DNA from: Archangium_A sp035910535
GTDB taxonomy: Bacteria; Myxococcota; Myxococcia; Myxococcales; Myxococcaceae
Length of the DNA: 64,000 nt
Assembly: GCA_035910535.1 (NCBI GenBank)
Contig: JAMHXF010000032.1
Location: forward strand, 1 to 64,000
Direction of reading: 5' to 3'
Part shown: positions 1-10,300 of the stretch, piece by piece
How the letters are laid out: every line of letters begins with the position of its first letter
Numbering within the stretch: the stretch's first letter is position 1
Translations under genes and position numbers: made by a program
The notes under the pieces: generated by a model
What the model saw: the letters and a program-made list of their open reading frames with translations, nothing else
The model's database searches: none
What the model was told of the DNA's origin: nothing

Positions 1-206
1 GAGAGCGACACCTCCGGGAAAGCGCCGAACGAGATCAGCGTGTCGCCCGAGCCGCGGCGGTACTTCATCAGCCAAACGGGAGTGCCCGCGGGCGTGACCT
101 TCAAGAACAACCCATCGCCGTCGGTCAGCTTCTTCGGCGACCGCGCAGGGTCGTTCACCCACGCCTGGATCGCCTTCACGCTCAGCTTGTTGTTACCCCC
201 ACGCAT
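1..206 (-). CDS. Tyrosine recombinase/integrase, N-terminal part (cut by window edge)
   Basis: The minus strand from the ATG at 204-206 reads MRGGNNKLSVKAIQAW..., then KLTDGDGLFLKV, PVWLMKYRRGSGDTLISFGAFPEVSL and leaves the window. The K-L-x-D-G-x-G-L-x-L-x-V and W-x-x-K-Y-R pattern is typical of the N-terminal arm-binding domain (DUF4102 type) of P4-like phage/island integrases. The catalytic domain is outside the window. The gene reads away from the tmRNA 3' end about 175 bases to its right, the usual position for an integrase that uses ssrA as attachment site. Family assignment is strong; activity cannot be judged from the fragment. Confidence 0.85.
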   Translation of the reverse strand, partial: MRGGNNKLSVKAIQAWVNDPARSPKKLTDGDGLFLKVTPAGTPVWLMKYRRGSGDTLISFGAFPEVSL

Positions 207-254
207 CGTCAGTCTCCTTGGTGACAGCCGAGCGTTACCCCCGGCGCTACCCCC
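192..254. repeat. Three direct copies of G(T/C)TACCCCC beside the integrase start
   Basis: GTTACCCCC occurs at 192-200 and 234-242 and GCTACCCCC at 246-254, straddling the integrase start codon. Short direct repeats next to an integrase gene are often arm-type integrase or excisionase binding sites. That role is inferred from position only. Confidence 0.4.
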
Positions 255-381
255 AAGGTAGTGAGAAGGTGGCGAACCTCACAAGGCAACGGCGAACCGA
301 GACAGACAATGATTACAACATCTTAGGTCGAAACATGAGCAGCGGTTGAACTTTGCCGAACTCTATGCGACCTTTGAGAAA
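255..381. other. Putative island end / attachment region between integrase and ssrA
   Basis: No convincing gene lies between the repeats and the tmRNA 3' end. The stretch is visibly less GC-rich than the core genes. The tmRNA acceptor stem ends at 382 without an encoded CCA, so the element-chromosome junction should lie at or just inside the last part of ssrA. The matching att copy would be at the other end of the element, outside this window. Confidence 0.45.
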
Positions 382-750
<369 letters not shown>

Positions 751-825
751 GTTTTCAAAGAACTGCGACCTACTTAACCACTTCGTCGCGCTTGTCACCC
801 TCCGTCTGACGGGCTGAAGAGCCGG

Positions 826-2138
<1,313 letters not shown>

Positions 2139-2142
<4 letters not shown>

Positions 2143-3710
2143 ACCGCGCCCTGCTGCTGACCGCGCTCGCCTGCTCGTGCGCCACCACGCCGCCTCCTCC
2201 CCAAGAGGCAGTGCAGAGCTCCACCGCAGCGCCCGTCGCACCTCCGACGGCTCCGGTGCTCTACAGGCCACTGCCTGCCGTGGATCCCCTGCGGCTCGTG
2301 CTCCAGCCCGTCGCCAACAAGCCCATCGTCTCGGTGCGCCTCGTGTTCCGCGCGGGCTCCGTCGATGACCCGGTCGGCAAAGAAGGCGTGACGGCGCTCA
2401 CCACGCGACTGCTGCTCGAGGGCGGCACGAAGTCGCTCGACTCGGCCCAGCTGCTCGAGGCGCTCTACCCGATGGCCGCAGAGCTCGGCGGCGACACCGA
2501 CAAAGAATTCACGACCATCACCGGCCGCGTTCATCGAGACCGCCTCCCGCGTTTCCTCGAGATCCTCACCGAGGCGCTGCTGGCTCCGCGCTTCGACGAA
2601 AAGGAGTTCACGCGGCTGCGCGCCGAGCAGCTCACGTCACTGCGCAGCCGCCTCCGTCAAGAGAACGACGAAGAGCTGAGCAAGGCCGCGCTCGACGCGC
2701 TGCTCTTCGAAGGCCACCCGTACCGCCACGCCATCATCGGCACCGAAGCCACGCTGACCGCGCTCACCGTCGACGACGTGAAGCAGCAGTGGCAGCAGAC
2801 CTTCACGCAAGACCGCCTCATCATCGGCCTCGCCGGCGGTGTCGACGAAGCGCTCGGCGCGAAAGTGAAGCAGGCGTTGAGCGCGTTGCCGCCGACCGGC
2901 GCGACGCGTGCGCCGTTGCCGACCGCTGCAGGCCCCATGGGCTCCGGCGTCATCGTGCGCAGAGACACGTCGTCGACGGCCGGCGCGTTCGGCTTCGCGT
3001 CAGGTCTCCGTCGCGGCGACGCCGACTTCATCGACCTCTTCATCGCGCTCTCGTATTTCGGTGAGCACAGGCAGGAACACGGCGTGTTGTTTCAAGAAGT
3101 GCGCGATCGCCGCGGCCTCAACTACGGCACCTACGCGTACGCGCAGCACTACCGACAAGACGGCTGGGAGTCGCTGCCGCGCCCCAACATCTTGCGCAGC
3201 CAGCAAGACGTGATGCTGTGGTTGCGTCCGGTCACGCCAGCCAACGGCGTGTTCGCCACGCGCGCGGTGCTGTATTTCCTCGAGCAGTCGCGCACGGCGC
3301 CGATTCTTCAGGATCGCTTCGACACGGCGCGCGGGTTTCTCGGCGGTGCCACGCGCGTGTGGGCGCTGACTGATCAACGGCGCCTCGGCTGGGCCATCGA
3401 CGACGTCATCTCAGGCACGCCTGATTTCCTCGAAGCGGTGCGCACGCGCCTGGGCACCATCACGCCGACCGACGCACAGGCCGCGCTGCAGAAGTACGTG
3501 CGCGCAGGAGCGCTCAACTTCGCGTTCGTCACCCGCGACGCCGAGGCCCTGAAGAAGAACCTCACGTCAGGTGCGCCGTCGCCCATCACCTACCCGACGC
3601 CCAAACCCGACGACGTGCTGCAGGCTGATCAACGGATCGTCGTCACGCCGATTCCACTCTCGGCGGATCGTTTGAGCATCATCGAGGCGACAGACTTCCT
3701 CGCAAAGTAA
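2139..3710 (+). CDS. M16 family peptidase-like protein, non-catalytic partner, probable lipoprotein
   Basis: The 523-aa protein starts at GTG, overlapping the upstream M16 gene by 4 nt. The N-terminus LLLTALACSC looks like a lipoprotein signal, although the lipobox is imperfect. The M16 fold is recognisable (LVFRAGSVDD..., later RRGLNYGTYAYAQ, the R/Y motif of the C-terminal M16 half), but the HxxEH zinc motif is absent. In such two-gene M16 pairs the second subunit supplies the substrate-binding R/Y pair while the first holds the zinc. This fits an envelope heterodimeric protease. Confidence 0.85.
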
Positions 3711-3744
3711 CTGCAGCACCTCTGTAGCACCGCAGTTTCCTTTT
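3709..3744 (+). terminator. Possible intrinsic terminator after the M16 pair
   Basis: The inverted repeat AACTGC (3709-3714) / GCAGTT (3732-3737) is followed by TTCCTTTT. It begins at the stop codon of the second M16 gene. The stem is only 6 bp with a long loop, so this is a weak call. Confidence 0.35.
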
Positions 3745-3776
3745 CAGAGCGAGTCAGGGGGGTACACTTTCACGCG

Positions 3777-5417
3777 GTGCGCTCGCTTCGTCTCATCATC
3801 GCTCTGTCGTGCTGCGTCGCGGGCGTCGCTCAAGCTCAGCCACTCGACGCGTTCAGCGCGCGTGGCATCGACCTGGTGCCTTTCAAGTTCACCCCGAGCA
3901 TGGACTCGGGTCTCACCCTTGAAGGTGGTGAGCTGCTCAACACGCGCTCGTTTCAGCTGACGGCGCTGGTCGACTTCAACATCGGCATTCTGTCGGCGAA
4001 GTTCGGCAACGAGCGCCTGGGCGAGCTCATGCCCTTCCGCACCGACATTCACCTGATGGGCGCGTACCAGTTGCACTCGCGCATCGAAGTCGCGGCCGAC
4101 ATTCCCTTCGTCGCGCAGGCGCACAACTTCGGGTTGCTCGACGCGCAGGGTTTTCCCACCACGCCGCCAGCGGCCTTCGGGCTGGGCGCGCCGCGCGTGC
4201 TCGGCCGCGTGCAGATCCTCAAGCAGAGCGAGATCCCCATCGTCGGGCTCGCCGGCATTCTCGAGGTGCGCTTCCCTCTCGGCGGGGTCGACAGCTTCAT
4301 GTCGGACCGCGGGATCGTCTTCGCACCGCGCGTCGCCGTGGAGCGCGCGCTGGGGCCCGTTCGCCTCGTCGGCAACGTCGGCTGGCGGCTGCGTACGGCG
4401 CCCGGTCGCTTCTTGAATCTCTACGTCGGGCAGGAATTCGTGCTCGGTGGTGGCGCCATCATCGAGCTCCCGAACGTGTGGAAGTTTCAGAACAACCAGC
4501 TCATCGGCGAGGTGAACGTCGCCACTGCGGCCGAAGCGCCCTTCACCTTCACTGAAGCGGAGTCGCTCAAGACGCCCTTCGAGGCGATGGTCGGCGCGCG
4601 CACGCAGATCGCCGGCAACTGGGGCGCGCAGCTCTCGGTAGGCAAGGGCCTGGGCGAGACCGGCTACGGCCGCGAGACGCTCCGCGTTTCACTCGCGGTG
4701 AGCTACCAACACGCCGCCGAAGCCGACGACGACAACGACGGCATTCCCAACAGCGTCGACGGCTGCCCTGATCAAGCCGAAGATCTCGACGGCATCGAAG
4801 ACGTCGACGGCTGCCCCGAAGCGCGCGAGCCCGACCGCGACAACGACGGCGTGCCCGACAAGGTCGACGCGTGCCCCGACGAGCCCGGGTTGCAACAGCT
4901 CGACGGCTGCCCCGACAGAGACGGCGACCAGATTCCCGACAATGTCGACAAGTGCCCCGATGAACCGGGCCCGCCGCAGCTCTTCGGCTGCCCTCCTCCC
5001 GAAGACGAAGAAGAAGTGGTGCTCGAGTCGGAGCGCATTCGCATCAACAACCAGATTCTCTTCGAGTTCGGCAGCGACCGAATCGACCCGCGCTCGTTCA
5101 AGCTGCTCGACGAGGTCGCGCAGGTGTTGACCAAGAACAAAGACGTCGGCCCCGTGCAGATTGAAGGTCACACCGACAGCGTCGGCTCACGGGAGATCAA
5201 CGTGAACCTCTCGAAGCGCCGCGCGCGCGCCGTCGAAACCTACCTCGTCGGCAAGGGCATCGCGGCCAGGCGCCTGCGCTCTGAAGGCTTCGGCTTCGAC
5301 CGGCCCATCGCCACCAACGACACGCCGCTGGGCCGCGCGAAGAACCGCCGCACCGAGTTCAAGCTGCTCGAAGAAGTCGAAACGAAGGGCGCTCCGCAGC
5401 CGGCGCCGAAGAAGTGA
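3777..5417 (+). CDS. Outer-membrane OmpA-family protein with thrombospondin type 3 repeats
   Basis: The protein has 546 aa. A clear signal peptide ends AGVAQAQP. Residues about 30-310 are likely a β-barrel or β-rich outer-membrane domain. About residues 318-400 carry Asp-rich calcium-binding TSP3 repeats of the type DNDGIPNSVDGCPD, DNDGVPDKVDACPD and DGDQIPDNVDKCPD. The C-terminal OmpA domain (LFEFGSDRIDPRS..., IEGHTDSVGS, LSKRRARAVETYL, NRRTEF) binds peptidoglycan. The architecture links the outer membrane to the cell wall and is common in myxobacteria. The start is the GTG that gives the signal peptide. It converges with the thioredoxin-like gene, with 1 nt between their ends. Confidence 0.92.
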   Translation: MRSLRLIIALSCCVAGVAQAQPLDAFSARGIDLVPFKFTPSMDSGLTLEGGELLNTRSFQLTALVDFNIGILSAKFGNERLGELMPFRTDIHLMGAYQLHSRIEVAADIPFVAQAHNFGLLDAQGFPTTPPAAFGLGAPRVLGRVQILKQSEIPIVGLAGILEVRFPLGGVDSFMSDRGIVFAPRVAVERALGPVRLVGNVGWRLRTAPGRFLNLYVGQEFVLGGGAIIELPNVWKFQNNQLIGEVNVATAAEAPFTFTEAESLKTPFEAMVGARTQIAGNWGAQLSVGKGLGETGYGRETLRVSLAVSYQHAAEADDDNDGIPNSVDGCPDQAEDLDGIEDVDGCPEAREPDRDNDGVPDKVDACPDEPGLQQLDGCPDRDGDQIPDNVDKCPDEPGPPQLFGCPPPEDEEEVVLESERIRINNQILFEFGSDRIDPRSFKLLDEVAQVLTKNKDVGPVQIEGHTDSVGSREINVNLSKRRARAVETYLVGKGIAARRLRSEGFGFDRPIATNDTPLGRAKNRRTEFKLLEEVETKGAPQPAPKK

Positions 5418-5418
5418 C

Positions 5419-5982
5419 TCAGTCGGCGACGGCGTTCTTGAGCCAGCGCCGAATCTGACTCTCGCTGGCCTGGCCTTGATGCGAGGCCACCACGCGACCC
5501 TGGCGATCGATGATGAACATCGACGGCAACGCGCGCACGCCGTACGCGTGGCCGACGTCGGGCCGCCCCAACGCCACGTACGGCCCGAGCTGTGGCACGC
5601 GGCGCACGTATTCGTCGACCGCCTCGCGCTGCTTGTCGAGGTCGTCGTTGCTGATGGCGACCAGCGCCACGCCTTCGCCCGAGAAGTCTTCGATGGCGCG
5701 AATGAGGTACGGAATTTCTTCGCGACACGGGCCGCACCACGTCGCCCAGAAGTTCACGACGACGACCTTGCCTCGCAGTGACTCGAGCGACACGAAGTCT
5801 CCACGAGGCCGCTGCACCGAGAACGCAGGCGCCGGAGTTCCCTCCGGCATGATGCCCGCACCGTGAAAGGCCTCCTGCCACCCCAGCAACGCCGCGCCGC
5901 CGAGCAGCGCGACGACGAACGCCAGGGTCACCTTGTCGATGGGCTTCTTCTTATGGGCCTCGTCACTCACGAGGCGACTCAT
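5419..5982 (-). CDS. TlpA/ResA-like membrane-anchored thioredoxin-fold protein
   Basis: The 187-aa protein starts at ATG 5982 (MSRLVSDEAHKKKP). One N-terminal membrane segment (VTLAFVVALLGGAALLGW) precedes a periplasmic thioredoxin domain with the redox motif WCGPC in NFWATWCGPCREEIP and a later cis-Pro in ALPSMFIID. Such proteins reduce disulfides in apocytochromes or other exported proteins. No cytochrome c maturation genes are beside it, so the target is open. A longer reading frame upstream adds 34 low-complexity residues and is less likely. Confidence 0.88.
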   Translation of the reverse strand: MSRLVSDEAHKKKPIDKVTLAFVVALLGGAALLGWQEAFHGAGIMPEGTPAPAFSVQRPRGDFVSLESLRGKVVVVNFWATWCGPCREEIPYLIRAIEDFSGEGVALVAISNDDLDKQREAVDEYVRRVPQLGPYVALGRPDVGHAYGVRALPSMFIIDRQGRVVASHQGQASESQIRRWLKNAVAD

Positions 5983-6011
5983 AACAGCCCGCTTCAATCG
6001 GCGACGGGCGC

Positions 6012-7034
6012 TCAGAGAAGGTCGGTGAGCAGCTTCAGCGCCGAACGCGTGGCGGCCTTGAGCCTGGGCCGCTTCGAGACCCACGCCGCGAGCGCGGGGC
6101 CTTCACGGTAGTACCAGGCGATGAAGCGCAACCCCGCCGCGTGACGCGAGAGCACGTCGTCACGAAACGCGCGCAGCGTGTCGAGCTCCGGCGCGCCTTC
6201 ACCGAAGGCCACCGTCGCCACGAAGCACGCGCCGGGCGACGAGACCCAGAGCACGCGGCTGGTGTTGAGGTTGAGCACGCCGCGCAGGTACGTCTCCGGG
6301 TAGTAGAGAAACGCGAGCAGGTCGCGCCGCGAGGCCCCGAGCTCTGCTTGCGCCGCGTCGTCGAACTCCACGCGCATCGCCAGCCCCGAGAGCTCTTCGA
6401 GACGAAAACGGTAGCGGCGGCGCTGACGGCCGAGCGACTGAATCTCGAGCTCACGCAGCTCCGCGACGTAGGCGACGAAGGGGCTCGCGCAGTGCGTACA
6501 CGTGAGGCGATGCGAGGCCACGCGAGGCGACAGCGCGAACTGGCTCACCTTGCGGCACGCAGGGCACGCGAGCTTCGCTTCAACCTGCGCGTCGGGGCGC
6601 GGGTCGAAGCGTGAGCGCCCGGTCTTGTTCTCGAAGACCTCGGGGCGCTGGTCGTCGGTGCGGCTCCACAAGCGCAGCGGCGCGGTGGCGACCCGTTCGG
6701 CCGCCAGCGCGTCGTGCCACGCGGGTTCAGCGTGCTCGACGCGCCCCTCCGACATCAACGAGACCGCGACGAGGTGCGCTTCGAGGGCAGCGGTGAAGGC
6801 GCGCACTTCACTGCCCAGGCGCCACGAACGCGCGAGCAGCAGCAGGCCTTCGTCGACGAGCGTGGTGGCCTGCGCGCGCGTCGGGTCGTCGCGACGGCGG
6901 TACAGCGGCGGCTCGGGCACGCGCGAAAAAAACGCCAGCGCATCACTCTGAAACGCATCGATGCCGTCGTTCGGCAACGCTGAGAGCTGCTGTCCACGCT
7001 CCCGCGCACGCCTTCGGAGTGCCTCCAAGTCCAC
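6012..7034 (-). CDS. Zinc-ribbon protein with C-terminal CFI-box-like domain
   Basis: The protein has 340 aa and no signal peptide. A zinc-ribbon lies mid-protein (CPAC ... CTHC, about residues 155-182). The C-terminal 70 residues (CFVATVAFGEGAPELDTLR..FRDDVLSRH..., then WYYREGPALAAWV) match the CFI-box-CTERM pattern of CF[IV]AT, LR.FRD and YY..SP..A. That domain recurs at the end of many myxobacterial and other bacterial proteins and has no settled function. The gene lies 29 nt upstream of the TlpA-like gene on the same strand and may be cotranscribed. Confidence 0.65.
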   Translation of the reverse strand: MDLEALRRRARERGQQLSALPNDGIDAFQSDALAFFSRVPEPPLYRRRDDPTRAQATTLVDEGLLLLARSWRLGSEVRAFTAALEAHLVAVSLMSEGRVEHAEPAWHDALAAERVATAPLRLWSRTDDQRPEVFENKTGRSRFDPRPDAQVEAKLACPACRKVSQFALSPRVASHRLTCTHCASPFVAYVAELRELEIQSLGRQRRRYRFRLEELSGLAMRVEFDDAAQAELGASRRDLLAFLYYPETYLRGVLNLNTSRVLWVSSPGACFVATVAFGEGAPELDTLRAFRDDVLSRHAAGLRFIAWYYREGPALAAWVSKRPRLKAATRSALKLLTDLL

Positions 7035-7104
7035 GAAACGCTTCTATGCGCGTCGCGCACCGGCGAAAAATGGATCCTCATGTGGGCGCAGGTAGTTTTG
7101 CGCC

Positions 7105-7386
7105 ATGGGCATCCTCCGTTTCGTCCTCTGGTCCTCGTTGTGCGTCGGGTTCGGCATCTTTCTGGCGACGGCTGACGTCTCGGGGCGCACGCCGTGGCAG
7201 CTGATGCAGGGCACGTGGAAACAGCAGGGCCCGCGGCTCGAGAAGGTCAAAGGCGACGCCGAGGTGCTCGCCGACGAAGTGAAGAAGAAGGTCTCGACGC
7301 AGGAAAACAGCGCGCCCAAAGAGCGTCACTCCGAAGACGAGCGCAAGGCCATCGACGCCATCATCTCGAAGCGCACGAAGGGCTGA
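7105..7386 (+). CDS. Small hypothetical protein with N-terminal membrane segment
   Basis: The 93-aa protein has one hydrophobic segment (ILRFVLWSSLCVGFGIFLA) followed by a charged, Lys/Glu-rich tail (LEKVKGDAEVLADEVKKKV...) that could be a short helix. It is divergent from the CFI-box gene and convergent with the RNA methyltransferase gene. No family is recognised. Confidence 0.6.
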   Translation: MGILRFVLWSSLCVGFGIFLATADVSGRTPWQLMQGTWKQQGPRLEKVKGDAEVLADEVKKKVSTQENSAPKERHSEDERKAIDAIISKRTKG

Positions 7387-7387
7387 G

Positions 7388-8080
7388 TCAACGACGGCGC
7401 AGGTGCTCGAAGGCCGCGAGCCACACCTGCGCCTCGCGCTCGGTGATGCCGCCACGCACGAGCGCGCGCGAGAGCTCGAAGAGCACGTGCTCGGGCGCCT
7501 GCGGGTTCAGGTACTCCGCAGCGAGCAGCGCTTCTTTCATCTTCGCTTCGAGTCGGTGAATCGACTGCAGCGACGCGCCCTTCGTCGGCGCCGGCGCTGG
7601 CGCTTCGTGGCGCGCGCACAGGTAGAGCAGCACGGCCGCCGCGTGGCTGAGGTTCATCGACGGCTGCGGGCCGGGCGTCGGGATCACCAACACGTCGTGG
7701 CACCGCGCGAGCTCGTCGTCAGAGAGGCCGCGCTTTTCACCGCCGAGCACCAACGCCACTTTTCCCCGCGCAGCATGTGCTGCGAGCCTGGCGACGGCCT
7801 GCTCTGGCGTGAGCGGGGTGTGTCGCTTGAGCTGCGCACGTGAGGTCGAGCCGACGGCGTAGACGACGCCGGTGAGTGCTTCGTCGAGCGTCTGCGCGAC
7901 AGCGAGCTTGTCGAGCACCGGGTCGGCCTTCACGGCCATACGCCCGGCCGCGCGGAACTCGTGCGTCTGCGGGTCGGAGAGAATCAGCTCGCTGCAGCCG
8001 AAGTTGGCCATGGCGCGCGCCACTGACGCGAGGTTCTCGGGTGAGCGCAACTGATGGCAGATGACGACCGGGCTCACCAT
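7388..8080 (-). CDS. SpoU/TrmH-family RNA 2'-O-methyltransferase
   Basis: This 230-aa SPOUT methyltransferase shows the three SpoU motifs: NLASVARAMANFG (residues 16-28), LVLGGEKRGLSDDEL with the knot Gly/Glu, and the C-terminal SMNLSHAAAVLLYL. It uses SAM to methylate a ribose in tRNA or rRNA. The early position of motif 1 and lack of an N-terminal extension resemble TrmJ/LasT-type enzymes, but the target nucleotide cannot be told. The stop faces that of the small membrane protein, 1 nt away. Confidence 0.88.
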   Translation of the reverse strand: MVSPVVICHQLRSPENLASVARAMANFGCSELILSDPQTHEFRAAGRMAVKADPVLDKLAVAQTLDEALTGVVYAVGSTSRAQLKRHTPLTPEQAVARLAAHAARGKVALVLGGEKRGLSDDELARCHDVLVIPTPGPQPSMNLSHAAAVLLYLCARHEAPAPAPTKGASLQSIHRLEAKMKEALLAAEYLNPQAPEHVLFELSRALVRGGITEREAQVWLAAFEHLRRR

Positions 8081-8137
8081 TCGAGGGGCGACCTTCGTCT
8101 GGCTCGGGGGGCTTTTCGAGGGTATAGTGACGAAGCC

Positions 8138-8686
8138 GTGTTGCGAACTGTCCTGATCAGCGTGTCGTTGGTGTTGGCCGCCGGGTGTGGTGTCGGAGGC
8201 GCGTCTTCTCGTTCGCTCTCGTCTTCGCAGGCGTTGATCAGCACCGCTGAATGGCTCGAGTTCGAGTCGCCGCAGGTTCGTGTGGAGCTCTTCCGCGACG
8301 TCGCCCGGCAGTCGGCGCAGCAGGCCGGCACGCGTGGCGCAGTGCTCTTCCCGCTCGACGTCGCGGGCGCATTCGTCGCCGCGCCTGCGCTCGATCCTTC
8401 TGCCGACCTCCTCGGCCCGACCGACGCTGGCGCCCCGTGGGACCTCGTGTTCGAGACCCGTGGAGATCGCTTCGCTGATGATCGCCGTGACGCGTTTCAG
8501 GGCCTGTCTGAACGTGAAGCCGCCGAGCAGATCGCGCGCTCGCTGCTGACGTTGTGGAACGTGAAGGTCGACGGGCCCGTGACCGTAGTTCGCACGCCTG
8601 GCGCGCCGTACGCCGCCGCGTGGATCGACGGCGAGCTGCGCCTGAATCCGTCATTCGTCTACATGGCGGCGGCTCCGACTCGCTGA
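8138..8686 (+). CDS. Hypothetical lipoprotein
   Basis: A GTG at 8138 gives a good lipoprotein signal, MLRTVLISVSLVLAAGC, with lipobox LAAGC. The mature 165 residues match no family I recognise. A reading frame with an ATG at 8054 exists but puts a charged 28-residue leader before the signal and overlaps the divergent methyltransferase, so GTG is preferred. It lies 12 nt before purC on the same strand. Confidence 0.65.
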   Translation: MLRTVLISVSLVLAAGCGVGGASSRSLSSSQALISTAEWLEFESPQVRVELFRDVARQSAQQAGTRGAVLFPLDVAGAFVAAPALDPSADLLGPTDAGAPWDLVFETRGDRFADDRRDAFQGLSEREAAEQIARSLLTLWNVKVDGPVTVVRTPGAPYAAAWIDGELRLNPSFVYMAAAPTR

Positions 8687-8698
8687 TACGCGCGGCGC

Positions 8699-9652
8699 AT
8701 GGCTGACGCCCGCCTCGCCGCACAGCTCCCGCACACGCTCGACGACACCGACTTTCCCACCCTCGGTCACAAGTACCGGGGCAAGGTTCGCGACACGTAC
8801 GCGAAGGGAGAGCGCCTCGTGCTGATCACCACCGATCGGCTCTCGGCGTTCGACCACATTCTCACCACGCTGCCCTTCAAGGGCGACCTGCTGAACACGC
8901 TGGCGCACTTCTGGTTCAAGAAGACCGCGCACGTGGTGAAGAACCACGTCCTCGACATGCCCGACCCGTGCGTCATCGTGGGGCGCCGTGCGGAGACCTT
9001 CAAAGTCGAATTCGTGGTGCGCGCGCACCTCACCGGCTCGCTGTGGCGCGACTACGAAGCGGGCCGCGACCCGTACGCGTTGTCGCTGCCGCCGGGCCTG
9101 AAGAAAGACCAGGCCTTCGAGCAACCGGTGCTCACGCCGTCGACCAAGGCGCCCATCGGGGAACACGACGAGCCGCTGAGCGAAGCCGCCGTGGTGCAGC
9201 GCGGGTTGATGTCAGCGCGCGACTGGGAACGCGCGAAAGAAGCAGCGCTGGGCATTTTCGTCGAAGGGCAGAAGCAGGTCTCGGCGCAGGGCCTCATTCT
9301 GGTCGACACGAAGTACGAGTTCGGCCTCATCGGCAGCGAGCTGGTCGTCGTCGACGAAATGCACACGCCTGACTCGAGCCGGTTCTGGGTCGCCGACGGT
9401 TCGAAGGAACGCTTTGAGCGTGGTGAGGCCCAGCAGATGTTGGACAAAGAGAACCTGCGGCAGTGGCTCCTCACCGAGCGCGGCTTCTCGGGTCAGGGCG
9501 CGCCGCCGCCGATTCCCGACGACGTGCGCGTGATGCTCGCCGACAAGTACCTCACGGCCTTCGAGCGCATCACCGGCGCTGCGTTCTCACTCGAGGTGGG
9601 CGACGTCAGGGCGCGCATCGAGCAGAACCTGCGTGCTGCCAGGCTGCTCTGA
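8699..9652 (+). CDS. purC: SAICAR synthetase (phosphoribosylaminoimidazole-succinocarboxamide synthase)
   Basis: The 317-aa enzyme joins CAIR and aspartate using ATP in purine synthesis. Diagnostic stretches are GKVRDTY near the N-terminus, ITTDRLSAFDH, VRAHLTGSLWRDY and LVDTKYEFG..., DEMHTPDSSRFW. The length fits the longer bacterial/eukaryote-like PurC form. No other pur gene is adjacent; purB lies 650 bp downstream on the opposite strand. Confidence 0.95.
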   Translation: MADARLAAQLPHTLDDTDFPTLGHKYRGKVRDTYAKGERLVLITTDRLSAFDHILTTLPFKGDLLNTLAHFWFKKTAHVVKNHVLDMPDPCVIVGRRAETFKVEFVVRAHLTGSLWRDYEAGRDPYALSLPPGLKKDQAFEQPVLTPSTKAPIGEHDEPLSEAAVVQRGLMSARDWERAKEAALGIFVEGQKQVSAQGLILVDTKYEFGLIGSELVVVDEMHTPDSSRFWVADGSKERFERGEAQQMLDKENLRQWLLTERGFSGQGAPPPIPDDVRVMLADKYLTAFERITGAAFSLEVGDVRARIEQNLRAARLL

Positions 9653-9736
9653 GCTGGGCGGCACAAATCATCGACACGAAACTCTTTTTCGCGACGTCGA
9701 CGCGGAGAGCCGTCGCGATCGAGCACACTTGTACGC

Positions 9737-10300
9737 ATGCTCGGAATCCTCGCGGTGCTGAACTGGTTGATGGCGGCGCTCTATGCCGGCTTCGTAGTCT
9801 TCTTGTGGATTGTCGCCGGCGACAAGTTGCCCCCCGACACGTTGATGCTGCTCTCAGCGGTGTTGCTGCTGCTCGCAACGCCCTTCGCCTACCTCGGCTA
9901 CGCGGTCGAGAAAGGCCGGGGCCGCACGTTGCAAACCGTGTTCGCCGTGCTGGCGCTCTTCAACGTGCCCATCGGCACGGCGTTCGGCATCTTCGCGCTG
10001 TGGGTGTGCTGGAGCGCAGAGCGAACGGTGTTCGAGCAAGGTGGGCTGCCGCAGCCAGATGACGAAGCCCCGCGCCTGCGCGACGACCGAGACGCCACGC
10101 CGGTCAACCGCCCTGCGGTGCAGCGCCGCCCCGTCGAAGACGACGGGACCCCCTATTCGACAGCGAGGGCGATGCACGCGCGCGGCGACAGCGCACGCGT
10201 CATTCAGAGCAAGCTCGAGTCGCGCGGGCTCGACCCGGAAGAAGTCGAGACGGTGATGAACGCCCTCGACCTTCGCCGCTCACGCGCGCGCCAGCGTTGA
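9737..10300 (+). CDS. Small multi-pass membrane protein with cytoplasmic tail
   Basis: The 187-aa protein has about three membrane segments in residues 1-95 (VLNWLMAALYAGFVVFLW, LLSAVLLLLATPFAYLGY, FAVLALFNVPIGTAFGIFAL). A polar tail carries a C-terminal helix-rich piece (RVIQSKLESRGLDPEEVE). It is convergent with purB, directly abutting it (ends at 10300 and 10301). The 84-bp gap after purC holds an inverted repeat (TCGCGAC 9689-9695 / GTCGCGA 9712-9718) of unknown role just upstream of this gene. Confidence 0.65.
   Translation: MLGILAVLNWLMAALYAGFVVFLWIVAGDKLPPDTLMLLSAVLLLLATPFAYLGYAVEKGRGRTLQTVFAVLALFNVPIGTAFGIFALWVCWSAERTVFEQGGLPQPDDEAPRLRDDRDATPVNRPAVQRRPVEDDGTPYSTARAMHARGDSARVIQSKLESRGLDPEEVETVMNALDLRRSRARQR

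Noticed and set aside
9689..9718. Inverted repeat TCGCGAC/GTCGCGA after purC as a terminator
   Set aside because: No T-run follows on the plus strand; it may be an operator for the next gene but there is no supporting evidence.
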